A DNA stretch of 50,714 nucleotides. Source: Clostridiales bacterium (lineage in GTDB: Bacteria; Bacillota; Clostridia; Oscillospirales; Oscillospiraceae). Below, piece after piece: positions 17,852 through 24,824 of this stretch. Made by a program: the position numbers and the translations under genes. Every line of letters starts with the position of its first letter. The stretch's first letter is position 1. Under the pieces are notes generated by a model. The model had not been told where the DNA came from, made no database searches, and was given only the letters and a program-made list of their open reading frames with translations. The stretch lies in the NCBI GenBank assembly GCA_022785125.1, contig JALFRA010000023.1, positions 1 to 50,714 of the forward strand. The letters run 5' to 3'.

Positions 17852-18739
17852 ACAGTTGGGACGCTCACGCCTGCTGCTGCCCTGGTCCTGTCGGCAACCG
17901 CTACGGCAGTCCCCGCTCTGGCCGCGCCCAGCGGTATGGACGTTACAGTTGCCATGCCGGTGAGCGATGCCTGCATGACGCTTCACAACTATGTGGGCGA
18001 ATATCAATACATGATGGACCTGAATGGGGAAAACGAGGTGTTCACCTGCTACATGGTTGACAGCAACACTTCGCTGACTTTTGAGGTCAAAAATGAATAT
18101 ATCATTGGCGAGACCTATGAAATCGGGTATCTTGACGGAAGGTTTCAGCGATATGGCGGGGTCTGGCTGACTGGCGAGGAGGGCTTTATGCCCATAAAAC
18201 CACTGGATCTTTTCACCGAGGGGCAGATGATGTGGCAGGTGCGGCTGCTAGACCCCATCACCGGAGAGTATGCCGATCTGTATATTATGCAGGGAAGCGA
18301 GTGGGGCGGTAAGGATGAATCCGGGACAGCAGAGCCGGAAAACCCGGAGCCTGACGGCGGCATGGACCTGAACGGGCTCAATCTTCAGTTCTCTTACGAT
18401 GAGGATAACGATGTTGGAGCCGGCTATCGCTGCCGGATCACCAACAACACGGATCAAGCGCTCCGCGGATACTATGCGCTGCTCAGTTACGAAAGCGGCG
18501 AGTTTGGACAGCTCCACACACTGGACCTGTCCCTGTCTGCCGGTGAAAGCCATGAGGTCTATCTGACCTCCGGTATCCGGAATCTGAGCCAGTCCAAGAT
18601 GATGTGGATCGAATTTGAGAGCAAGGAGGAGCGGGATGAGTTCCTGCGCACCGCTCCGCTCAAGGAGGATATCGGGCGGTACAACTTCTCCTGTAAAGAC
18701 AGCGCCCAGTGGCTCTATGACAACTTTGGAATCAAATAA
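17852..18739 (+). pseudogene. Secreted-protein gene without its start (5' truncated)
   Basis: An open frame runs from just after TGA 17849-17851 to the stop at 18737-18739. Its first 28 codons contain no ATG, GTG or TTG yet encode a good signal-peptide core and cleavage site (AALVLSATATAVPALAAP). The first ATG is 17936, after the cleavage site and with no ribosome binding site, and would give 267 aa. So the 5' end with start codon and basic n-region seems deleted or frameshifted where it meets the terminator. The mature part has two folded-looking halves joined by an acidic GTAEPENPEPDGG linker and is not a family I recognise. Non-standard initiation (CTG) is the alternative. Confidence 0.6.
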
Positions 18740-18754
18740 TTGGGGGAATATCAG

Positions 18755-19399
18755 ATGAAAAAGTATCTAACCGGAATTTTGTCCACTATCATGGTCCTTT
18801 GTATGCTGACCGGAAACGCATTTGCCTTCACGGCAACTGAAATCGACACAGAGCAGGCCTTCGACCAGGAGACCTTGCGTCAGGAGTACGTCTCTGATTG
18901 GGCCAAAGACCCTGTGGATCAGGCTATCAGCCTGGGCTTTGTCCCCGAGCAGCTCCAGCGGAACTATGGGACATCCATCACCAGAGCGGAGTTCTGCACG
19001 CTGGCAGTCTGGTTTTATGAAACGGTGACCGGCGCTGCGGTGGAGGGCCGGTCACCGTTCCAGGACACGGAGGACGTCAACGTGGAGAAGGCGGCTTATC
19101 TGGGGATTGTATCGGGAGTCGGCAACGGCCGCTTTCTGCCTGATGCGGAACTGAACCGGGAGCAGGCGGCAAAGCTTCTGTCCTCGCTGGCTGGAGTGCT
19201 TGGGGATGAATTGCCCCGAACCGGGGCGGCCTTTGAGGATCTGGGAGAAATCTCTGACTGGGCCCGAGAAGCCGTCGGACAAGTGCGGGCGGCGGGCATC
19301 ATGGGCGGCGTCGGTGAAGGCAGGTTTGCGCCCCAACTTGAATATACCCGTGAACAGAGCATCGCCACCATCATGCGCCTTTACGAAAGGATCAAATGA
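18755..19399 (+). CDS. Small secreted SLH-domain protein
   Basis: 214 aa. ATG 18755 follows GGGGGA; the TTG at 18740 is less likely. A signal peptide (MKKYLTGILSTIMVLCMLTG, cleavage after NAFA) precedes three SLH units covering nearly the whole mature protein: ITRAEFCTLAVWFYE, SGVGNGRFLPDAELNREQ and MGGVGEGRFAPQLEYTREQ. A protein made of only three SLH repeats would bind secondary wall polymer and could act as a wall anchor or spacer. It follows the secreted-protein remnant by 15 bp, so the two probably formed a small cell-surface operon. Confidence 0.88.
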   Translation: MKKYLTGILSTIMVLCMLTGNAFAFTATEIDTEQAFDQETLRQEYVSDWAKDPVDQAISLGFVPEQLQRNYGTSITRAEFCTLAVWFYETVTGAAVEGRSPFQDTEDVNVEKAAYLGIVSGVGNGRFLPDAELNREQAAKLLSSLAGVLGDELPRTGAAFEDLGEISDWAREAVGQVRAAGIMGGVGEGRFAPQLEYTREQSIATIMRLYERIK

Positions 19400-20294
19400 T
19401 TGGCCAGCATTTTGCTATTATGATCAGGAAGAGACCAGTGGATCAAAGCGCGAGTCGTGGTGTTCTCTCAGCTTTCTGTTGGCCTTATGACAGCCGCGCC
19501 ACTGTCGTGCGCGCTGTAGTCAGCCGTAAGGTATGGCACCGCAGGCGTATGCTCTTCAAACGAAAGCCCGTCCTGGACGATCTCCCGTAAGGTTCAGGAT
19601 TTCACCACACGAAAACTCCGTGTACCGCAGAAGGGCTGCAAGCCGCTCCGTATGCCATACCCCTATTCCAATTCCGCAGCCTTGCTGGGTGTCAGGCACA
19701 GGGTTGACCCTGGGTACTGGCCCGATATCTACCAAATCAGAATTTACAAACCAATATGGCACAAAAAGACGAAATCAGGTCTGAAATCCTAGGATTTCAG
19801 GGATCAATCCAAAATTCTGTGTAAACTCTATTTCGGGTGCGAATATAGCAAAATTTATTCAGGGCGGTAGCTGAGGAATCCGGCTGCCATCTTTTCAACA
19901 ACATAGCGCCGGTGGAGGTAGATGTCAAGGGCGGCGGAGCACTTTATCGTACCCTTGACATCCGGCTCCGGCGGTGCTGGCATACGCTCGGCAAAATAGC
20001 AAAATAGATAGCCATCTGGGCGTGAATCAGGCCCCAGTCCTGCCGCCGCCCGGTCCACTTTTTGGTAATATCCATCATAAAAATACCATACCATATATCG
20101 TCACAGAGCAGAGTATCCGGTGTGTGTCATGTGTCAATTTTTCAAAGTATCCAGAAGCGGATACTAATCTTTCATCCATCGTCTTGGCAGGCGGGAGAAA
20201 GACACTGCTCTTGCAGAGTTCATCGCGCAGTAGCAAGAACGCAGCTTTTGTACTTACATCTACCATCGGGCGTGGCTGTGGCTGAAGTGTCAAA
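19400..20294. other. Degenerate region without an intact gene
   Basis: I see no intact gene in these 895 bp. Short frames with plausible composition remain on the minus strand: a fragment ending at TGA about 19489 (VQDGLSFEEHTPAVPYLTAD) and an 80-codon frame at 19855-20094 (ending EKMAAGFLSYRPE). Neither has a ribosome binding site or a recognised family. The base composition changes several times, which fits a patchwork of mobile-element debris. Confidence 0.5.
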
Positions 20295-20735
20295 ATATCT
20301 ACCGCAACCCGAAAACTGTGCTGTGGATCATGAAAAAGTATGATCTGTTATCTGAAATTCGCCGACGCAGGAAATGGATACAGATAGGACAGCAACTCCA
20401 CAAGTATGAGAATCTGCTGAACAGGGAGTTTCACGCAGACAGGCCTAACAGCAAATGAGTAACGGACATCTCTTATATCCATATCAAGCAGGGTGTATTG
20501 TATCTATCCATGATCCATGACCTTTACGACAACAGCATTGTTGCTTATAAGACAGGGACGTGGCAGACAGTGAATTTGATTCTGGAGACCATTCACTTGG
20601 CAATGAAGAAAGAGAAAAAGAGGGTCGCTGCGGAGTTGCAGCTCCACAGCGACCAGGGATTTCAGTACACCTTGCAAGCATACGACATTACGCCATCTAT
20701 GTCAAGGAAGGGCAACCCATAGGACAATGCCTTTT
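20295..20735 (+). pseudogene. IS3-family transposase (orfB) fragment
   Basis: A degraded IS3/IS150-type orfB. The frame reads YRNPKTVLWIMKKYDLLSE, then NSK, an internal TGA (20456-20458) where Trp is expected, then VTDISYIHIKQGVLYLSMI and LQLHSDQGFQYTL, followed by SRKGNP with TAG (20719-20721) replacing the usual Tyr before DNAF. The catalytic DDE context is partly visible: the Asp of VTDISY and the HSDQG Asp. The gene is cut at about 20735, where IS256-type sequence begins in the opposite direction. Both termini of the original element are missing or unrecognised. Confidence 0.8.
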
Positions 20736-21596
20736 CCCGGGCGGCTTACTTGCTCTCCTGGGCGTGGATCGCCTTGAGCATCTTGGCCACCAGCTTCACC
20801 TTGGAGCGAGGCGTTATACAGAGAACACATTACGGTAAAAATGGACGGTGCAACGCTGGTACTTGGCTTCGGGGAACACTTCGCCCACGGCCTCCAGCAT
20901 ACCGAGACACTTGTCGCCAACAATGAGTTTCACTCCATGCAGCCCACGCCCGCGGAGCCATTGAAAGAAGCTGACCCAGCTGGCCTTGTCCTCTTTCATG
21001 CCCTCGGCAGCACCTAAAACCTCACGGTATCCATCCTCATTGACTGCAATCGCCACCAAAATTGCTACATTTTCAAACTCTCCACCCCAGTTTCAGCGCA
21101 GGTAGATCCCATCCACATAGACATACGGATAACGCCCACCTTGCAGGGGCCGGTTCCGCCAATCTTCAATGTGGACATACGCTTTCTTATTCAGCTCACT
21201 GATGGTGGAGGGAGAGACCTTGCTGCCCCACAGGGCCTCGGTGATGTCCTCCACACGCCGGACTGATACACCTGCCAGGTACATTTCAATAAGAGCCTCT
21301 TCCACACTGCTCTCTCGGCGGCGATGCCGTTCAATGATGGTAGTTTCAAAGGAGATTCCCTTGAGCTTAGGTACCTTGAGAGTGACATCCCTGGAAGTGG
21401 TGGTGAGGTCGCGGTTGTAGTGGCCGCTGTGGTAGCCTTGGCGCTGCGCGTTACGCTCGTACCGGGCTGCCTGGGTCAACTTTTCCGTCTCGGCCTCCAG
21501 CAGCTCGTTGAGGGTTTCCTCTACGCTGCCTCGTACCAACTCCTTAAGCTCACCCTTGATAACTTCCTCGTTTAGCTGTACAATTTTCTCGGACAT
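20736..21596 (-). pseudogene. IS256-family transposase, interrupted and truncated
   Basis: The N-terminal 167 codons (21596 to 21093) encode a typical IS256 mutator-type transposase (GYHSGHYNRDLTTTSRDVTL, VSVRRVEDITEALWG, YVYVDGIYLR). An in-frame TGA at 21090-21092 interrupts it exactly where the family continues with NWGGE, and the same frame resumes (FENVAILVAIAVNEDGYREV, GDKCLGMLEAVGEVFPEAKY, CTVHFYRN). A frameshift follows near 20820 (SKVKLVAKMLKAIHAQES readable in another frame) and the 3' end is lost at the IS3 junction. The lesions make it inactive. Confidence 0.85.
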
Positions 21597-22036
21597 GGTT
21601 TGCTGTCTCCTTTCGAATGGTGCGTCGCGACTTCATTCTGCCAGAGATCTGCAAACCATGTCTTTTTTGTTTTTGCGAGACTTATTCCGCCTGACCCTGT
21701 TAAATTAGGTGATTTTTGCCATCTAGTTTTACGCAGTGAAACTTTGCGGTGCAGGACCTGTACAGCGGACAGCTTGCGCGCCCAAGCGATTCGCATACTG
21801 AAACAGATGACTCCACTACTCTCTCAATATGATCATGCAAAAAAGTTAAGTATATTTTTTCGAAGGAAAGAGGAAGAGAATGGCACATAGTTCAAACAAG
21901 AGTGTTCAAGAGCATAAAACTTTGGACCAAATTTTGGGTCGAAAACGGCCCAATTTGGTCCAAAAAATTTTTGACGGCTGGTTGGGGCCTGCTCGGGGAG
22001 CGGTAGAAATGTGGATCAGAATATTTTGAGAAAAAG
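21597..22036. other. IS256 flank and intergenic sequence with a terminator hairpin
   Basis: No intact gene. The first 100 bp or so continue the upstream part of the broken IS256 copy. At 21921-21933 and 21952-21964 there is a perfect 13-bp inverted repeat, continued inward by GGG/CCC pairing and followed by AATTTTTTG, which is terminator-like on the + strand. Confidence 0.55.
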
Positions 22037-22070
22037 AAAAGCCTTGAAATCTTTCAATTTCAAGGCTTTT
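22037..22070 (-). terminator. Terminator of the small-gene operon
   Basis: A perfect 14-bp stem (22037-22050 with 22057-22070, loop of 6) has TTCTTTTTC after it on the minus strand. It lies about 70 bp past the last small gene. Confidence 0.85.
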
Positions 22071-22140
22071 ATGGAGTGTAAGACCAATTGAGATATTTGC
22101 GGAAATCCATGATTTTCAAGGCTTTGCGGGTCTTCACCCA

Positions 22141-22275
22141 TTATTTTTTGGCGTTTTCGCTGCGATGGCTGTGGATTTTCCACCCGAGGGTCAATTTTAG
22201 TGTTCGACCAAAAAAGATGTCCGCTTTATCCATGCCGAAAGATTGACTGAGGGAAGCGCCTGCTTCATCGGACAC
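22141..22275 (-). CDS. Possible small protein, 44 aa
   Basis: A GTG-started frame of 44 codons begins one base after the stop of the 119-aa gene, so it could be translated by coupling. It encodes a hydrophilic, basic-ended peptide (DKADIFFGRTLKLTLGW, ending SENAKK). There is only a weak GGA upstream and no family I recognise. It lies within the operon before the terminator at 22037-22070. This is a tentative call. Confidence 0.3.
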   Translation of the reverse strand: MSDEAGASLSQSFGMDKADIFFGRTLKLTLGWKIHSHRSENAKK

Positions 22276-22276
22276 A

Positions 22277-22636
22277 TTATCCAAGGAGTTCGTCCAGCAG
22301 GTAGTTGTATTCCGGCAGCTGATCCGTGTACTCTTTCATCCATTCCCGCATAGCTCGCTTTTCCAGATTGGTGGCTTCCGTGTAATCCTCGCTGTGCCCT
22401 TCCTGCTCCATAAAGTCGTATGCGAGATTCTGATAGATCTCTTTCACCAATGTTTCGGGATCTTCCAGTCGTGTTACATCGGAGTCATCAATGGAATCCG
22501 CCGCAGGCAGGCCAAGCAGAACATACCCGAACTTTTTCGAATAGACCACATCGAGCAATTCAGAGCCTTCAATGTAGTTCTGGAATACCCCAAGGACCCT
22601 CTCAAGCTCACTTTTCTTTTCCTCTAATGAACTCAT
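22277..22636 (-). CDS. Conserved-looking small acidic protein, unknown function
   Basis: 119 aa from ATG 22636, with GGAGAT upstream; the longer frame to 22753 lacks a ribosome binding site. Helical and acidic, beginning MSSLEEKKSELERVLGVFQN, with a central YVLLGLPAADSID segment and a charged C-terminus (EYTDQLPEYNYLLDELLG). I do not recognise a family. It lies 117 bp downstream of the resolvase-like gene in a leftward cluster of small genes typical of integrative elements. No catalytic motif is visible. Confidence 0.7.
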   Translation of the reverse strand: MSSLEEKKSELERVLGVFQNYIEGSELLDVVYSKKFGYVLLGLPAADSIDDSDVTRLEDPETLVKEIYQNLAYDFMEQEGHSEDYTEATNLEKRAMREWMKEYTDQLPEYNYLLDELLG

Positions 22637-22753
22637 GGCAACATCTCCTTCCTGCCGGAATGAGCAACTTTCCCGGTCTGGTGTATGTGGTTCTTTTATT
22701 ATACCGCATTTTCTTTGGCCGTGGAAGAGAGGTGGGACGGGAACTTTTCCCAA

Positions 22754-23143
22754 TCACATGGTCTGTTCCATCGTTGCCACCCGGAAATAACCATGAGAAT
22801 ATGCGGGGGCCAGATCAATTTCGCCATCTGGACAATAGACCCGAATTCCTGCTGCGGTCAACTTTTCTCCAATTGCCGCCAAACCTTCGGCGTCACGAGC
22901 CAGACGGTCGCCGTTCATCACCAGCACACGGTCATAGACTCCATGTCGTGCATCACGGATCAGCGTTCGAATGCTCTGTCGGTTTGCGTCCAAGCCACTC
23001 TCATATTGGAGCATCTCTGCGGAAATCGAAAAGCCAAGCTGGCCGGCGAGGCTTCGGAGTGCGGTGAGCTGCTGGTTTATGGCGAGACGATTGCTTTCCG
23101 TAGACGCTCCATCTACCCGGCAGTATAGGCAGCACTTAGACAT
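22754..23143 (-). CDS. Resolvase-like protein lacking the catalytic serine
   Basis: 129 aa from ATG 23143, preceded by AGGAGG. It has the fold signature of a serine-recombinase N-terminal domain: LYCRVDGAST aligns with the usual YxRVSTxxQ, and VYDRVLVMNGDRLARDAEG with the VxkxdRlaR segment. The nucleophilic Ser position is Asp11, and the protein ends at about the end of the domain with no recombinase or DNA-binding region. It should therefore not cut DNA; a regulatory or decoy role, or partnership with an active recombinase, is possible. A second serine-less resolvase-like protein occurs at 39299-39904. Confidence 0.78.
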   Translation of the reverse strand: MSKCCLYCRVDGASTESNRLAINQQLTALRSLAGQLGFSISAEMLQYESGLDANRQSIRTLIRDARHGVYDRVLVMNGDRLARDAEGLAAIGEKLTAAGIRVYCPDGEIDLAPAYSHGYFRVATMEQTM

Positions 23144-23185
23144 CTGATTTGACCTCCTTGAACGAATTTGGGGAGACGCTACCAC

Positions 23186-23497
23186 TCAGCCCTGACATTC
23201 ATCCCGGATGAAATCATACAGGGCTTCCGGTTCCTTCAGGCACCACTTAGTTTTTTCATCATCGGTCCAGACTTCATAGTCCGGGGCGGCATCGTAAAGC
23301 CACCAGCTGATATAGTCGTACTGGTCGTTGACCGCTTCCTTCAGTACATCCAGCAAGGCGGCAAGAAGCGGTGCTCCGCCCTCAAATACGAAATGTCCGT
23401 CTCCCATCAGGGTGAGTGCCTTACTGAACTGTTCGTCTCGATCCTTTTGCGCTTGGATCTTTCGCAGGGCTTCACAGAAGGTTTCCTTGGACAGCAT
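23186..23497 (-). CDS. Small hypothetical protein, 103 aa
   Basis: Start ATG 23497, overlapping the previous stop as TAATG and preceded by GGGAGGGGG, so translation is coupled to the 74-aa gene. The sequence is acidic and aromatic-rich (FEGGAPLLAALLDVLKEAV, YDYISWWLYDAAPDYEVW). I do not recognise a family with certainty. The neighbours are mobile-element cargo genes. The frame upstream to 23548 overlaps the previous gene without its own ribosome binding site. Confidence 0.75.
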   Translation of the reverse strand: MLSKETFCEALRKIQAQKDRDEQFSKALTLMGDGHFVFEGGAPLLAALLDVLKEAVNDQYDYISWWLYDAAPDYEVWTDDEKTKWCLKEPEALYDFIRDECQG

Positions 23498-23721
23498 TAA
23501 AGTCCCCCTCCCGGATTCTCCCCCTCCGCTTCCTGTTCGGCTTTCCATTTCAGAAGCAAGGAGATGGCCAACTCCTGAGTAGCGGGATCGACGCAGAACT
23601 CGAAAAACTTTACAGCCAACATTTCTGGCGTCAGCCCCATCGGGGCGATTACCGCTTCCAACTGTTCCAGAAGCTCCGCATCTACTTGAATTTCCACGAG
23701 CTCATATTGCTTTTCATCCAT
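23497..23721 (-). CDS. Small helical protein, possibly antitoxin-like
   Basis: 74 aa, starting at ATG 23721 inside the end of the upstream gene (8-bp overlap) and ending in TAATG shared with the next gene. Its N-terminus (VEIQVDAELLEQLEAVIAPM) followed by GLTPEMLAVKFFEFCV resembles ribbon-helix-helix or RelB/DinJ-type antitoxins in layout: a short strand, then two helices. No classical toxin partner is adjacent; the following 103-aa product is unrecognised. Function is therefore inference. Confidence 0.7.
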   Translation of the reverse strand: MDEKQYELVEIQVDAELLEQLEAVIAPMGLTPEMLAVKFFEFCVDPATQELAISLLLKWKAEQEAEGENPGGGL

Positions 23722-24169
23722 GGTGCGTTTCCTCGCCTTCCGAAGATTCCTTCCGCAACTCGTCCAGTCGCTGCCGGAACAGCTTCTGGAGCTCCTTCCA
23801 GACCTGCGGCTGCTTGAGGGTCACTATCGGCTGGTTCAGTTCCCGCTCCAGATCGGCGACAGCCACCGAAAGCGTCTTTTCATCGAACAACTGGTAGTGG
23901 CGACGAAGATACTGGACGACCGCCGCACTCTCCTCATCTTCGCTGCGCATGGCATAGCGGAGGGCGCTGTTGATGACACAGGAAAAGTCATCCACATAGT
24001 CAAGGTTGAACCAGGAGGCTGGGCAGAGAACCAGGTCATCTTTGCCTTCCTCGGTGATCACCAGCCCAATGTCCTCGCGGCTTATCCTTTCCAGCACGGT
24101 GTCCAGGTCATCTGCCAGTGCTTGGCGTGAGATGCGTTCCATGCTTTCCAGAGGTTGTAAAATCGGCAT
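23714..24169 (-). CDS. Phd/YefM-like protein, first gene of the small operon
   Basis: 151 aa from ATG 24169, with a strong AGGAGGAAGGAAAGG leader; the frame to 24262 is longer but unsupported. Residues about 10-50 (LADDLDTVLERISREDIGLV then ITEEGKDDLVLCPASWF) resemble the Phd/YefM antitoxin fold, where a helix pair is followed by a strand reading vItkxGkpvavl. The rest (about 60-151) is helical and charged, longer than a typical Phd. It heads a leftward operon with overlapping downstream genes. It may act as a DNA-binding regulator or scaffold; no toxin gene is evident. Confidence 0.72.
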   Translation of the reverse strand: MPILQPLESMERISRQALADDLDTVLERISREDIGLVITEEGKDDLVLCPASWFNLDYVDDFSCVINSALRYAMRSEDEESAAVVQYLRRHYQLFDEKTLSVAVADLERELNQPIVTLKQPQVWKELQKLFRQRLDELRKESSEGEETHHG

Positions 24170-24312
24170 CCTTTCCTTCCTCCTATCGTCTTCTTTGATT
24201 TTGCCAGATGTGAGCACCCGACTCAAGCTGTGCCACAATCGAGGATAGATGGCTTTTTTCAATGCGTGATCAAATTACAACAATGTCCTGTTCAGAACTG
24301 CGGATAGGATAG

Positions 24313-24345
24313 AAAAAGACCGCCTACATTTTCGGTAGACGGTCT
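24313..24345 (-). terminator. Terminator left of the candidate oriT
   Basis: An 11-bp stem with one mismatch (24317-24327 with 24335-24345, 7-nt loop) is followed on the minus strand by five T. It ends transcription coming leftward from the SLH genes before the small-gene operon. Confidence 0.75.
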
Positions 24346-24410
24346 GACTGACGGCATGGGATTTTCAAACTTTGCGGCGGGGACTGTCTGCGTCAGAAGA
24401 TTGTATCCGC

Positions 24411-24580
24411 CACAAAGTGCGCTGGGATAGCTGCGTAAGCAACGCAAGGGGGTCACTCCCTTGTTCGGAACGGAGTGACGCAAAACAGCCCAGACCTCGG
24501 TGGTCTGGGCTGTCATTGCCTCGCGGAGCGCACATACGGGGTTCACCCCGTATCAAAGTGCGCCCTTGTTATCAAGGGGT
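24411..24580 (+). other. oriT: Candidate origin of transfer (oriT) with several hairpins
   Basis: A perfect 9-bp inverted repeat (ATACGGGGT 24534-24542 with ACCCCGTAT 24545-24553) is followed immediately by CAAAGTGCGCCCTTG (24554-24568). Inverted repeat plus (T)AAGTGCG/CCCT is the nic arrangement of IncQ/MOBQ-type plasmids and pIP501/pGO1-like elements, with cleavage expected between G62 and C63 of the 245xx series. A second CAAAGTGCGC lies at 24413-24422. Further stems occur at 24452-24459 with 24472-24479, 24485-24496 with 24502-24513, and 24563-24568 with 24573-24578. No relaxase gene is in the window, so mobilisation would be in trans or by a gene outside. The family comparison is from memory. 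Confidence 0.6.
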
Positions 24581-24593
24581 CTTTTGTGGGTTC

Positions 24594-24824
24594 TTATTCG
24601 TCGCCCAGGCAGCGATAGAGGAACGTCAGGATCTGCCCACACGTGCAAGTTGCATCGGGGCTGAACGTGGTATCGCCGGTGCCCGTGGTGATGCCCTGCT
24701 CAACGGCCAACAGCACAGCGTCGTGATAATAGGCGTCAGCGGGAACGTCTACAAAGTGCATTTCCGTGCTCTTGGACTCGGGGCCGTCCTGCTTTCCATA
24801 TAGCCGATTTACTGATTCAGGCAC
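24594..24824 (-). pseudogene. Orphan single SLH-repeat fragment
   Basis: 76 codons overlapping the last 16 bp of the giant SLH gene in another frame. It encodes one clear SLH unit (MHFVDVPADAYYHDAVLLAV, then GITTGTGDTTFSPDATCTCG, ending FLYRCLGDE) and then stops. There is no signal peptide and no ribosome binding site at ATG 24824. It looks like the remaining end of a second SLH surface-protein gene fused to this one by deletion or duplication. Translation by coupling to the giant gene remains possible. Confidence 0.6.

Noticed and set aside
19396-20343. Several short plus-strand frames after the small SLH gene
   Set aside because: No ribosome binding sites, overlapping one another, and no family signatures; the region looks like degraded mobile-element sequence.
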